Source of the DNA: Rhodobacter sp. SY28-1
GTDB lineage: Bacteria > Pseudomonadota > Alphaproteobacteria > Rhodobacterales > Rhodobacteraceae
DNA: 64,000 bases
Direction of reading: 5' to 3'
NCBI RefSeq assembly: GCF_005222785.1
Contig: NZ_STGH01000001.1
Coordinates: 1-64,000 of the forward strand
Under the pieces are notes generated by a model. That model did no database searches, was not told the origin of the DNA, and saw only the letters and a list, made by a program, of their open reading frames with translations. The translations under genes and the position numbers were made by a program. This document shows positions 1-7,315 of this stretch, one piece after another (positions within the stretch are counted from its first letter, which is position 1; the number at the start of each line of letters is the position of its first letter).

Positions 1-120
1 CCCGTCCCCGACGGCACCACATTCCCCGGCCTGAGGGAAGGCCTCGAAGGCGTCGCATTCGTCGATGCCTGCGTCAGGTCGTCCGAACGGAATGGGGCGT
101 GGGTCGGGCTGAATTTGTAA
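1..120 (+). CDS. Gfo/Idh/MocA-family oxidoreductase, C-terminal fragment
   Basis: The first 39 codons read in frame 1 to a TAA stop at 118-120. The visible tail, with a GLEGVAFVDAC stretch followed by an S-x-R-N-G-x-W segment, resembles the last helix and tail of Gfo/Idh/MocA NAD(P)-dependent sugar or inositol dehydrogenases. The gene begins outside the window, so the nucleotide-binding half cannot be examined. It converges on the alpha/beta hydrolase, whose stop lies 3 bp further on. A sugar dehydrogenase would suit the sugar importer and dehydratases downstream, but that link is inference. Confidence 0.6.
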   Translation, partial: PVPDGTTFPGLREGLEGVAFVDACVRSSERNGAWVGLNL

Positions 121-123
121 CGT

Positions 124-963
124 CTATCGGGCGGATTGCACCAGATCGGCCAGCGCCTGGCCAAGGGGCTGGCCGGGATCGGCGAGGTCCAGGACCACGT
201 TCATGTGGTTGAGGCCGGGAAGCAGCATGAGATCGCTGGCGATCCCGGCCGCAGCAAACCGGCGGTGCAGGCGCGCGGCCTGACTGTGGAACGGGGGCGT
301 CTCGTCCGCCCCAAGGGCGACGATGCGCCGTGGGCCGCAGTGCTGATGCGCGGTCAGGGGCGACCAGGCGGCAGCTTCGGCCTGGGTCATCCGGGCTTCG
401 TCCTTCAGGAAGCTGGCGGGAATGTCGGACAGGTCATAGATCCCGCTGAGGAGCAGAAACCCTGCGACCGGCGTCGAGGGGGGGTGCTGGTCACTTGGTC
501 CCGTTGCGGCAAGGTATGAGGCGAGATGCGCGCCTGCGGAATGGCCGCTGACTGTCAGCCGCGCAGGGTCGGCACCAAGATTGCGCGCCTGTGAGGCTAC
601 CCAGGCAGCGGCGCGGCGGATCTGATCGACCAGCACCGGCAACCTTGTGCCGGGCATCAGATCGTATTCCACAACCGCGGCGATCCCCCCAGCCGCCAGC
701 ACCGGAGCGGCGACGCAGGTGTAGTCCGCCTTGTCGCCGGAGCGCCAATAGCCGCCGTGGACGAACATGTGAATCGGTGCCCCATGCCGCAGGTTTGGCG
801 GCAACAGAATGTCCATCCGTTCGCGCGGACCTGTGCCGTAGGGGCTTCCCAGCCACATCATCGACCGTGCGGCCAGGGCGCGACTGCGGGCGGCGATCTC
901 GGCCGAGATCGCGTCGAAGTCGGGGACGAAGCTGCGGATGCGGTAGGGGTCTCTGGCGGCCAT
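124..963 (-). CDS. alpha/beta hydrolase (arylformamidase/esterase-like)
   Basis: A 279-residue alpha/beta hydrolase. It shows the HGGYW oxyanion-hole motif of kynurenine formamidase/BD-FAE-type enzymes, the nucleophile elbow GHSAG, a later acidic residue in GADET and a terminal histidine in GLNHM, so the Ser-Asp-His triad looks complete. The open frame extends upstream, but the ATG at 963 is chosen because GGGGAGG precedes it. It is the last gene of a minus-strand operon behind an aldehyde dehydrogenase and an iron alcohol dehydrogenase. In that setting it could open a lactone or cleave an ester to feed the dehydrogenases; formamidase activity is the alternative. Substrate unknown. Confidence 0.8.
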   Translation of the reverse strand: MAARDPYRIRSFVPDFDAISAEIAARSRALAARSMMWLGSPYGTGPRERMDILLPPNLRHGAPIHMFVHGGYWRSGDKADYTCVAAPVLAAGGIAAVVEYDLMPGTRLPVLVDQIRRAAAWVASQARNLGADPARLTVSGHSAGAHLASYLAATGPSDQHPPSTPVAGFLLLSGIYDLSDIPASFLKDEARMTQAEAAAWSPLTAHQHCGPRRIVALGADETPPFHSQAARLHRRFAAAGIASDLMLLPGLNHMNVVLDLADPGQPLGQALADLVQSAR

Positions 964-991
964 CACGCCTCCCCGGCGCAGGAGCGGTGGG

Positions 992-2455
992 TCAGAAGTC
1001 AATTGCAAGGTACTTGGGCTCCATGAATTCAAGGATGCCGGTGACCCCACCTTCGCGGCCAAGCCCGCTTTGCTTGACGCCGCCGAAGGGCGCGGCAGGA
1101 TCGGACATCAGGCCACGGTTGAGGCCGATCATGCCCGCCTCGATCCCGCGTGACACCCGGAAGGCGCGGGTGAGGTCGGTCGTGTAGACATAGGCGGCAA
1201 GGCCGTATTCGGTAGCATTGGCCAGGCGGAGGGCCTGCTCTTCGGTCTGGAACCGGTAGACCGGAGCGACGGGGCCGAAGATTTCCTCCTGCGCGATCGG
1301 GGCGTCGGGGGGAACGTGGGTCAAGACGGTGGGCGGGTAGTAGAAGCCGTCCGCTGCGGGAGGGCTTCCGCCGGTGACGATGCGTGCGCCCCGGTCAACC
1401 GCGTCGCGGACCAGACGGTCGATCTTCTGGACGGCCTTGCGGGTGATCATCGGGCCGCATTGTGTGGCAGGATCGGTGCCGGGACCGACCTTGAGCGCGG
1501 CCATGCGGCTGGCGAGCCCTGCCACGAAGGCGTCGTGGATGCCGTCCTGGACGTAGAAGCGGTTGGCGGCGGTGCAGGCCTCGCCCGCGTTGCGCATCTT
1601 GGCGACCATGGCGCCGTCGAGGGCGACGCTCAGGTCGGCGTCGTCGAAGACGAGGAAAGGTGCGTTACCGCCCAGTTCCATTGAGCAGCTGACCACGGTC
1701 TTTGCGGCCTCAGCCAGAAGGGTGCGGCCGACGCCGGTGGAGCCGGTGAAGGAGAGCTTGCGGACGCGCGGGTCGGCGAGGATGGCAGCTGTGACCGGGC
1801 CGGGTTGGGTCGTGGTCAGCACGTTGATGACACCGGGGGGCACGCCAGCCTCCTCCGCAAGGCGGGCCATGGCGTAGGCGGTCAGCGGGGTTTCCGAGGC
1901 GGGTTTCAGAATGACCGTGCAGCCTGCGGCCAGGGCGGGGCCGATCTTGCGGGTCGCCATCGCGGCGGGGAAATTCCATGGGGTGATGAGGAGCGAGATG
2001 CCGATGGGTTCGTGATCGACAAGGATGTTGTGCGAGCCGGAAGGCGTGCGGCGGAACTCGCCCGGGATGCGGGTCGCTTCTTCGGCATACCAGCGGAAGA
2101 ACTCGGCGGCATAGGCCACTTCGCCGCGCGCATCGCTGAGGGCCTTGCCGTTCTCTAGCGAGATGAGCCGGGCGAGGGCTTCAGCCTCTTCGGTCATCCG
2201 GATGAACATCCGGCGCAGGATTTCGGAACGCTGGCGGTGTGGCGTTGCGCGCCAGCCTGCAGCGGCGGCTTCGGCTGCGTCGATCGCAGCCTGCGCCTCG
2301 GCGAGGCCGGCATCAGCGACTTCGGCCAAGGTCTGGCCGGTCGAGGGGTCGGTGACGGGGATACCACGGCCGGAAAGCCAGCGGCCACCGATCCACAGGC
2401 CCTTGGCATGCAGATCAGGATCGGCGTAGTCGATGGGTGCGGCGTCAAGGGTCAT
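992..2455 (-). CDS. NAD(P)-dependent aldehyde dehydrogenase, succinate-semialdehyde dehydrogenase-like
   Basis: A 487-residue class I aldehyde dehydrogenase, full length for GabD. Visible motifs are TPWNFP in the cofactor site, FTGSTGVGR, the general base in MELGGNAP, and the catalytic cysteine in NAGEACTAANRFYV, which is close to the succinate-semialdehyde dehydrogenase signature. It would oxidise a semialdehyde to the acid in the cytoplasm. Its ATG overlaps the stop of the upstream alcohol dehydrogenase by 4 bp (ATGA), so the two are probably translationally coupled and act in sequence. Alpha-ketoglutaric semialdehyde is an alternative substrate, given the pentose-type genes nearby. Confidence 0.85.
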   Translation of the reverse strand: MTLDAAPIDYADPDLHAKGLWIGGRWLSGRGIPVTDPSTGQTLAEVADAGLAEAQAAIDAAEAAAAGWRATPHRQRSEILRRMFIRMTEEAEALARLISLENGKALSDARGEVAYAAEFFRWYAEEATRIPGEFRRTPSGSHNILVDHEPIGISLLITPWNFPAAMATRKIGPALAAGCTVILKPASETPLTAYAMARLAEEAGVPPGVINVLTTTQPGPVTAAILADPRVRKLSFTGSTGVGRTLLAEAAKTVVSCSMELGGNAPFLVFDDADLSVALDGAMVAKMRNAGEACTAANRFYVQDGIHDAFVAGLASRMAALKVGPGTDPATQCGPMITRKAVQKIDRLVRDAVDRGARIVTGGSPPAADGFYYPPTVLTHVPPDAPIAQEEIFGPVAPVYRFQTEEQALRLANATEYGLAAYVYTTDLTRAFRVSRGIEAGMIGLNRGLMSDPAAPFGGVKQSGLGREGGVTGILEFMEPKYLAIDF

Positions 2456-3666
2456 GCGGTCGCCTCGTGTGAGATCAGGGCGGGGGTGCCGTCATAGGCC
2501 GCGCGCAGAAGGAGGCGCATGTCGGCAGGGGACAGCGGGCGGGGGTTGTTCTGGATCAGGCGGGCGATGCCAAGCGACTGCGCGGCGACCCAATCGAGAC
2601 GGTCTTCCTTTAGCCCCAAGTCGCGCAGGGTGGGCGGGATGCCGATGCGGAGGAACAGCGCCGAGATGGCTGGGATCACCTGGTCGGCGCGCGACAGGCC
2701 CATGGCGCGGGCGATCTCTGTCAGTTCGGGTCCGATGGCCGGGGCGTTCCAGGCCATGACATAGGGCATCAGGCAGGCGACTCCGGTGCCGTGCGGCGTG
2801 TGGGTCAGTGCGCCGATGGGGTACTGGATGGCGTGGGCCGCCGCCGTGCCAGCGACGCCGAAGGCCAACCCGGCCAGTGTTGCGCCCAGCATGACCTTGC
2901 CGCGGGCATCGGCGTCCGCGCCATTGGTGCAGGCGGCCTCTAGCCCCTCGGCCAGAAGGGCGATCGCGCGCAGGGCGAAGTGGTCGGATGTCAGGTTCTT
3001 GCCAACGAAGACCCGCTCTTGCGCGAGGTCAGGGGTGGGCGCGCGGCGAATGGCGGTGAAGGCTTCGATGGCATGCGTCAGGGCGTCGGCACCGGCAATC
3101 GCGGTCAGGGCGGGTGGGCAGGTCAGCGTGAGGTCGGGGTCGCAGATCGCCGCGACGGGGATCAAGTGCGGGGAGGAGATGCCGACCTTCAGTGTCCGCT
3201 CGGAATCAGAAAGCACCGCGACGGGAGTCGCCTCTGACCCAGTGCCCGCCGTGGTCGGAACGGCAATCAGAGGCAGGATGGGGCCGGGGACGCGAAGCTC
3301 GCCATAATAGTCCTGCGGGCGGCCGCCGTGGGTGAGGAGCAGTGCCATGCACTTGGCCATGTCGAGGCAGGACCCGCCGCCGATGCCGATCACCAGGTCA
3401 GCCGCAAAGTCGAGTTGCGTGTCGGCTGCGGCGATGGCCGAAGAGACAGGTACGTCGGGAAGGGTGCTGGCGTCGATCCGGACCGTCAGCCCGGCATCGC
3501 AAAGGGCGGCGATCATGGCCTGAAACGTCGGATCACCGGCCAGCCGCGCATCGGTCACCACAAGGGCCCGTGTGCCCAGGCGCTTTGCCACCGCCGGAAG
3601 GGCATGCCGTTGCCCCGACCCGAACAGGATTTCGCGCGGGGACCGGATGATGGCGAAGTGCTGCAT
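2452..3666 (-). CDS. iron-containing alcohol dehydrogenase
   Basis: A 404-residue group III (iron-activated) alcohol dehydrogenase. It carries the NAD(P)-binding GGGSCLDMAK motif, a PTTAGTGSE segment, and metal ligands in GADALTHAIEAF and HAIQYPIG...HTPHGTG. Family members include 4-hydroxybutyrate dehydrogenase and maleylacetate reductase. The longer frame starts at 3849, but the ATG at 3666 is taken because GGGGGAAAAGGGA lies just upstream and the protein then starts like its relatives. It is the first gene of the dehydrogenase/aldehyde dehydrogenase/hydrolase operon and is divergent from a GntR regulator. A hydroxyacid-to-semialdehyde step, followed by the next gene, is the simplest reading. 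Confidence 0.85.
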   Translation of the reverse strand: MQHFAIIRSPREILFGSGQRHALPAVAKRLGTRALVVTDARLAGDPTFQAMIAALCDAGLTVRIDASTLPDVPVSSAIAAADTQLDFAADLVIGIGGGSCLDMAKCMALLLTHGGRPQDYYGELRVPGPILPLIAVPTTAGTGSEATPVAVLSDSERTLKVGISSPHLIPVAAICDPDLTLTCPPALTAIAGADALTHAIEAFTAIRRAPTPDLAQERVFVGKNLTSDHFALRAIALLAEGLEAACTNGADADARGKVMLGATLAGLAFGVAGTAAAHAIQYPIGALTHTPHGTGVACLMPYVMAWNAPAIGPELTEIARAMGLSRADQVIPAISALFLRIGIPPTLRDLGLKEDRLDWVAAQSLGIARLIQNNPRPLSPADMRLLLRAAYDGTPALISHEATA

Positions 3667-3714
3667 TGGTCCCTTTTCCCCCTGGTCGATGTGCGCGGAG
3701 TGCGCCAATATCAG

Positions 3715-3726
3715 ATCGTATACGAT
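3715..3726. promoter_or_regulatory. perfect 12-bp palindrome, likely GntR/FCD operator
   Basis: The sequence ATCGTATACGAT is its own reverse complement and lies in the 127-bp gap between the iron alcohol dehydrogenase and the divergent GntR gene. Its GTATAC core with flanking symmetric bases resembles operators of FCD-type GntR regulators. A TTGACA hexamer on the + strand lies at 3734-3739. Binding by the adjacent regulator and control of both directions are inferred. Confidence 0.55.
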
Positions 3727-3793
3727 AAACGATTTGACATGCGATAGGATATTTGCGACCGATTGCGCAGAGTCAAGCAAAGATGGTGGGCGG

Positions 3794-4480
3794 ATGGCAC
3801 TCGCGGCGGAAGAGGACAGACGGCAGGTCAGCTTGCGCCCGGTCAGCATGGTGGATGGGGTCTATGACAACATCTACGAACGGCTGATGTCGCTGGCGAT
3901 CGCCCCGGGCGCACGGATCGCCATCGACGTCCTGGCGCGCGAACTGGACATTTCGCAGACTCCCGTGCGTGAGGCCCTGAGCCGTCTGGAGCGTGAGGGC
4001 CTGGTGCGCAAGGCGCATCTGATTGGCTATTCCGCCGCGCCCCAGCTGACGCGCAAGCAGTTCGACGATCTTTACGAATTCCGCCTGCTGCTGGAACCCG
4101 AAGCCGCCCGACTTGCAGCCCGGAACATGACGCCCGAGTCCCTGGCCGAGATCGAGGCCGCCGCCGCCGACATGCAGAACGGTGCCCCTCCGGTCGACCG
4201 CAACAGCCGTTATTCCCGCTTTGCCCGGGCCGACGCGCATTTCCATGACGCCATCCTGCGGATCGGCGGGAACAACGTCATGCGGCAGGCTTTGTCCGGG
4301 CAGCATGTGCACCTGCACATCTTTCGCCTGATGTTCCACGCCCGCGTCACGGCCGAAGCGCTGGACGAGCACGAACGCCTGCTTGTCGCCTTCCGCAACC
4401 GCGACCCCGAAGCGGCGGCTCAGGCCATGCGCGACCATATCCAGCGGTCACATGACCGCCTGCTACCGGCCTTCGAATAG
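3794..4480 (+). CDS. GntR-family transcriptional regulator, FCD subfamily
   Basis: About 228 residues. The N-terminal winged helix-turn-helix includes SQTPVREALSRLEREGLV, followed by an all-helical FCD effector domain with acidic and histidine residues (DAHFHD, HVHLH, DEHERL) of the type that binds a metal and a small carboxylate. The ATG at 3794 is used because upstream codons run into the divergent promoter. A second ATG at 3851 would start nearer the DNA-binding domain. It probably represses the divergent dehydrogenase operon and itself through the palindrome at 3715-3726, responding to a pathway organic acid. The ligand is not predictable from sequence. Confidence 0.85.
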   Translation: MALAAEEDRRQVSLRPVSMVDGVYDNIYERLMSLAIAPGARIAIDVLARELDISQTPVREALSRLEREGLVRKAHLIGYSAAPQLTRKQFDDLYEFRLLLEPEAARLAARNMTPESLAEIEAAAADMQNGAPPVDRNSRYSRFARADAHFHDAILRIGGNNVMRQALSGQHVHLHIFRLMFHARVTAEALDEHERLLVAFRNRDPEAAAQAMRDHIQRSHDRLLPAFE

Positions 4481-4559
4481 GCCAAGATCGGGCTGCGGCC
4501 CCAACCATCTGCGTCGCCTATACAGCTGATCGACGCACGTCACCACGGAGGAGAAGACA

Positions 4560-5153
4560 ATGGCCGGCAAGAAGATTCTGATGCTTACGGGCGAGTTCAC
4601 CGAGGAGTACGAAATTTTCGTCTTCCAGCAAGGGATGGAGGCGGTCGGTCATACCGTCCATGTCGTTTGCCCCGACAAGAAGGCCGGCGACAAGATCCAG
4701 ACCAGCCTGCACGACTTCGAAGGCCACCAGACCTATATCGAACGCTTCGGCCACTTCGCCGACATCAACAAGACCTTCTCGGAGGCCGAGAAGCAGCTGG
4801 ACCAGTATGACGCCGTCTATTGTGCGGGCGGGCGCGGGCCCGAGTACATCCGTACCGACAAGCGCATCCAGGCAATGGTCCGGCATTTTCATGAGACGAA
4901 GAAGCCGATCTTCACCATCTGTCACGGGGTGCAGATCCTGGTCGCCGTGGATGGCGTGGTGCGCGGCAAGAAGGTCGCCGCCCTGGGTGCCTGCGAACCC
5001 GAAGTCATCCTCGCGGGCGGCACCTATATCGACGTGAAGCCGACCGAGGCCTATGTCGACGGCACGATGGTTTCGGCCAAGGGCTGGACCGGTCTGGCGG
5101 CCTTCATGCGTGAGTGCCTCAACGTTCTGGGCACGAAGATCGTCCACAGCTGA
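4560..5153 (+). CDS. DJ-1/PfpI family protein
   Basis: A 197-residue single-domain DJ-1/PfpI protein. The nucleophile elbow is FTICHGVQ with Cys121 and His122. An upstream acidic patch GEFTEEYE (about residues 11-17) supplies the usual partner glutamate. Family members act as stress-linked glyoxalases, deglycase-like or chaperone-like proteins, or amidohydrolases. A strong GGAGGAG lies 7 bp before the ATG. It forms its own transcription unit, ending at the hairpin at 5177-5212. Substrate unknown. Confidence 0.88.
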   Translation: MAGKKILMLTGEFTEEYEIFVFQQGMEAVGHTVHVVCPDKKAGDKIQTSLHDFEGHQTYIERFGHFADINKTFSEAEKQLDQYDAVYCAGGRGPEYIRTDKRIQAMVRHFHETKKPIFTICHGVQILVAVDGVVRGKKVAALGACEPEVILAGGTYIDVKPTEAYVDGTMVSAKGWTGLAAFMRECLNVLGTKIVHS

Positions 5154-5176
5154 GCCTTCGGTGAACTGAGATTTGG

Positions 5177-5212
5177 CGGCCCGGCATCCGGATCGGATGG
5201 CCGGGCCGTTTT
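5177..5212 (+). terminator. Rho-independent terminator after the DJ-1 gene
   Basis: CGGCCCGGCATCCG at 5177-5190 pairs with CGGATGGCCGGGCCG at 5194-5208 (one bulged base, 3-nt loop) and is followed by TTTT. It lies 24 bp after the stop and separates the DJ-1 gene from the next regulator. Confidence 0.8.
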
Positions 5213-5272
5213 GCCCTTTAGCGTCATTTGTCCTTCCAAAGTCCGGGCTCGGCCTCCGAAGCGGCTTTTCTA

Positions 5273-5313
5273 TTGACTTTATTTGTCAGACAAGTTGATT
5301 CTTGGTCCAACAA
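5273..5313 (+). promoter_or_regulatory. probable promoter with two FCD-type operators
   Basis: A TTGACT -35-like hexamer at 5273-5278 is followed about 16 bp later by TTGATT at 5295-5300. Between them lies TTGTCAGACAA (5283-5293), a perfect odd palindrome of the form used by FCD-type GntR regulators. A related partial copy, TTGGTCCAACAA, occupies 5302-5313. The arrangement suits autorepression by the gene that starts at 5328. The -10 assignment is weak. Confidence 0.55.
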
Positions 5314-5327
5314 ATGAGTCGCGACCG

Positions 5328-6044
5328 ATGCCCATCACCCGAAACGTCAGTGACGAGGACGAGACCGAGAGCGAAAGCAGCTCGGCAGTGGATGCGGTTC
5401 TGGCCCAGATCCGTGCGATGATCGTCGAGGGCGGACTGAAGGTCGGGGACAAGCTGCCGACCGAGCGCGAGTTGTGTGAACGCTTCAACTCCAGCCGGAA
5501 TACGGTGCGCGAGGCGATGCGGATGCTGAAAGCCTTCGGCGTGGTCGAAGTGCGCCCGAAGGTCGGTGCCACGATTGTCGACCAGCGCATGAACCGGGCC
5601 TTCGACCTGTTCGCGTTCAACGTCACCGAAATCTCGCGCCAGACCTTCGATGACATCCAGGGCTTTCGCGAGCTGATCGAAACGGGGTCGGTTACCCAGA
5701 TCTTCGCGGCGGTCACGCCCGAAAACCTGATCGAACTGCGCGAGATCAACCGCGAAATGGTGCGTGCGAAAAGCGTGATCGAAGCGTCGGAGCAGGACCT
5801 GCGGCTCCACACCCGGCTGGTCACGCTGATCGGCAACAAGTCGATCCTGGACATCTACCGGATCATGACCCCGGTGATCCTGCGCATCATGCAGCGCGGC
5901 AAGACGCGCCGGATCATCGAGGGCGAAACCTACCGTGAGCATCAGGCAATTCTGGACGCGCTGGAACGGCGGGATGCTCTCGCCTTCCAGTACCTGATGC
6001 GCACGCATCTGAGGGCCGGGCTGTCGACCTTCGAGGAGGAATAA
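5328..6044 (+). CDS. FadR/GntR-family transcriptional regulator (FCD)
   Basis: About 238 residues. A GntR winged helix (KLPTERELCERFNSSRNTVREAMRML) is followed by an FCD domain (FRELIETGSVTQIF, DLRLHTRLVTLIGN, EHQAILDALERRD). A TTG further upstream keeps the frame open, but it lies inside the palindromic operator, so the ATG at 5328 is preferred. No good Shine-Dalgarno sequence is visible before it. It is co-oriented with the sugar importer operon that begins 76 bp downstream and probably controls it, releasing DNA when a sugar acid is present. Ligand inferred only from context. Confidence 0.85.
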   Translation: MPITRNVSDEDETESESSSAVDAVLAQIRAMIVEGGLKVGDKLPTERELCERFNSSRNTVREAMRMLKAFGVVEVRPKVGATIVDQRMNRAFDLFAFNVTEISRQTFDDIQGFRELIETGSVTQIFAAVTPENLIELREINREMVRAKSVIEASEQDLRLHTRLVTLIGNKSILDIYRIMTPVILRIMQRGKTRRIIEGETYREHQAILDALERRDALAFQYLMRTHLRAGLSTFEEE

Positions 6045-6120
6045 GGCCGGTTCAGAGCACGACAAGACCAGAAGGGCAAAGCCCCGCAGAGGAACGAACA
6101 ACGACATCTGGGAGGACGTC

Positions 6121-7257
6121 ATGAAACTGAAAATTTCCCTTGCCGCCGTATTGGCGACATCGATGCTGACCTCGACGGCGGTCTGGGCAGGACCCGAGAT
6201 CGTCGCCGGACCCGGGGCCGAGCCCGAGTGCTTTGCGCCCTGGTCGGCAGACACCAAGTACATGCAGTGGCCCGCGAAAGAGGGCCCCTACAAGATCGCC
6301 ATCGTGAACGGCTTCGTCGGCAACACCTGGCGCATCCAGATGATCAAGACCGCCAAGGCCTATGCCGAGGACCCGGCAATCAAGGACAAGATCGCCGAGT
6401 TCAAGGTTGTGTCGACCGGCACCGATGCCCCTGCCCAGCTGGGGGCCATCGAGGACTTCATCAACCAGGGCTATGACGCCATCGTCACCATCGCGGTCGC
6501 GCCCGACGGGTTCGACCGGGTGATCCGGCTGGCCGACAAGAATAATGTCGTGCTGGTGCCCTTCGACAACGTGCTGGACACCGACGCCGTCATGCAGGTG
6601 AACGAGGACCAGCTGGCCATGGGCCGGATGTGGGCCGAGTTCGCCATGAAGGAACTGGCGGCGGCCGGCGTGACCGAAGGCAAGATCCTTGAGGTGCGAG
6701 GCTTGCCCGGCAACTCGGTCGACCGGGACCGGTCCATCGGGATCAACGAAGTGATCGCGGCCAGTGGCGGCAAGTGGGAAGTGGTATCGGTCGTCGGCAA
6801 CTGGGATGACGGCACCACGCAGAAGGTGGTGGCCGACGCCATCGCCGTGCATGGCCAGTTCGCGGCGATTGTCGGACAGGGCGGATCGAACGGCGTGATC
6901 CAGGCGATGAAGGACGCAGGGCACCCGTGGGTTCCGGTTGCCGGTGAATCCGAGAACGGATTCCGCAAGGCGATTGCCGAATACAAGGATGCGGGGCTGA
7001 AGGGAATCTCCATCGGGCAGTCTCCAGGTCTGGTGGCGGTTGCGATGAAGGCCGCCATCTCGGCGCTGGAAGGCAACCCGATGCCGCAGCTGATCTCGGT
7101 CCCGCTGCCGGTCGCCGACTACACCACTTTGGAGGACGGGAAGAACTTCTGGTCCGACCTTCCGGACAACTTCTTCACGGTCAACGAGTTTCCGCCCTGT
7201 GGCGTGAACATCTCGGGTCCGGCCATCATGGCCAAGGACGAATCGGACGTGAACTGA
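6121..7257 (+). CDS. sugar ABC transporter substrate-binding protein
   Basis: A 378-residue periplasmic binding protein of the ribose/xylose (Peripla_BP_4) type. A signal peptide (MKLKIS, hydrophobic core, cleavage near VWAG at about residue 22) precedes a domain opening with YKIAIVNGFVGNTWR. The sugar-contact pattern includes VAPDGFDRVI, NEDQLAMGRMWAEF, GLPGNSVDRDRS and IVGQGGSNG. GGGAGG stands before the ATG. It is the first importer gene, followed by a strong hairpin and then the ATPase and permease genes. It captures the sugar and delivers it to the membrane complex. The sugar is probably a pentose, judged from the downstream enzymes. Confidence 0.9.
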   Translation: MKLKISLAAVLATSMLTSTAVWAGPEIVAGPGAEPECFAPWSADTKYMQWPAKEGPYKIAIVNGFVGNTWRIQMIKTAKAYAEDPAIKDKIAEFKVVSTGTDAPAQLGAIEDFINQGYDAIVTIAVAPDGFDRVIRLADKNNVVLVPFDNVLDTDAVMQVNEDQLAMGRMWAEFAMKELAAAGVTEGKILEVRGLPGNSVDRDRSIGINEVIAASGGKWEVVSVVGNWDDGTTQKVVADAIAVHGQFAAIVGQGGSNGVIQAMKDAGHPWVPVAGESENGFRKAIAEYKDAGLKGISIGQSPGLVAVAMKAAISALEGNPMPQLISVPLPVADYTTLEDGKNFWSDLPDNFFTVNEFPPCGVNISGPAIMAKDESDVN

Positions 7258-7264
7258 AGTTGCC

Positions 7265-7295
7265 GGCGGCCCCCGTGCTCCCTGCGGGGGCCGCC
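7265..7295 (+). terminator. intra-operon hairpin after the binding-protein gene
   Basis: GGCGGCCCCCG (7265-7275) pairs perfectly with CGGGGGCCGCC (7285-7295) across a 9-nt loop, 8 bp after the binding-protein stop. No T-run follows, so it is more likely a 3'-end stabiliser or leaky terminator than a full stop. Such elements let a binding protein be made in excess over its membrane partners. Confidence 0.7.
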
Positions 7296-7315
7296 ACCTA
7301 TCTTGAAGGCACAGC

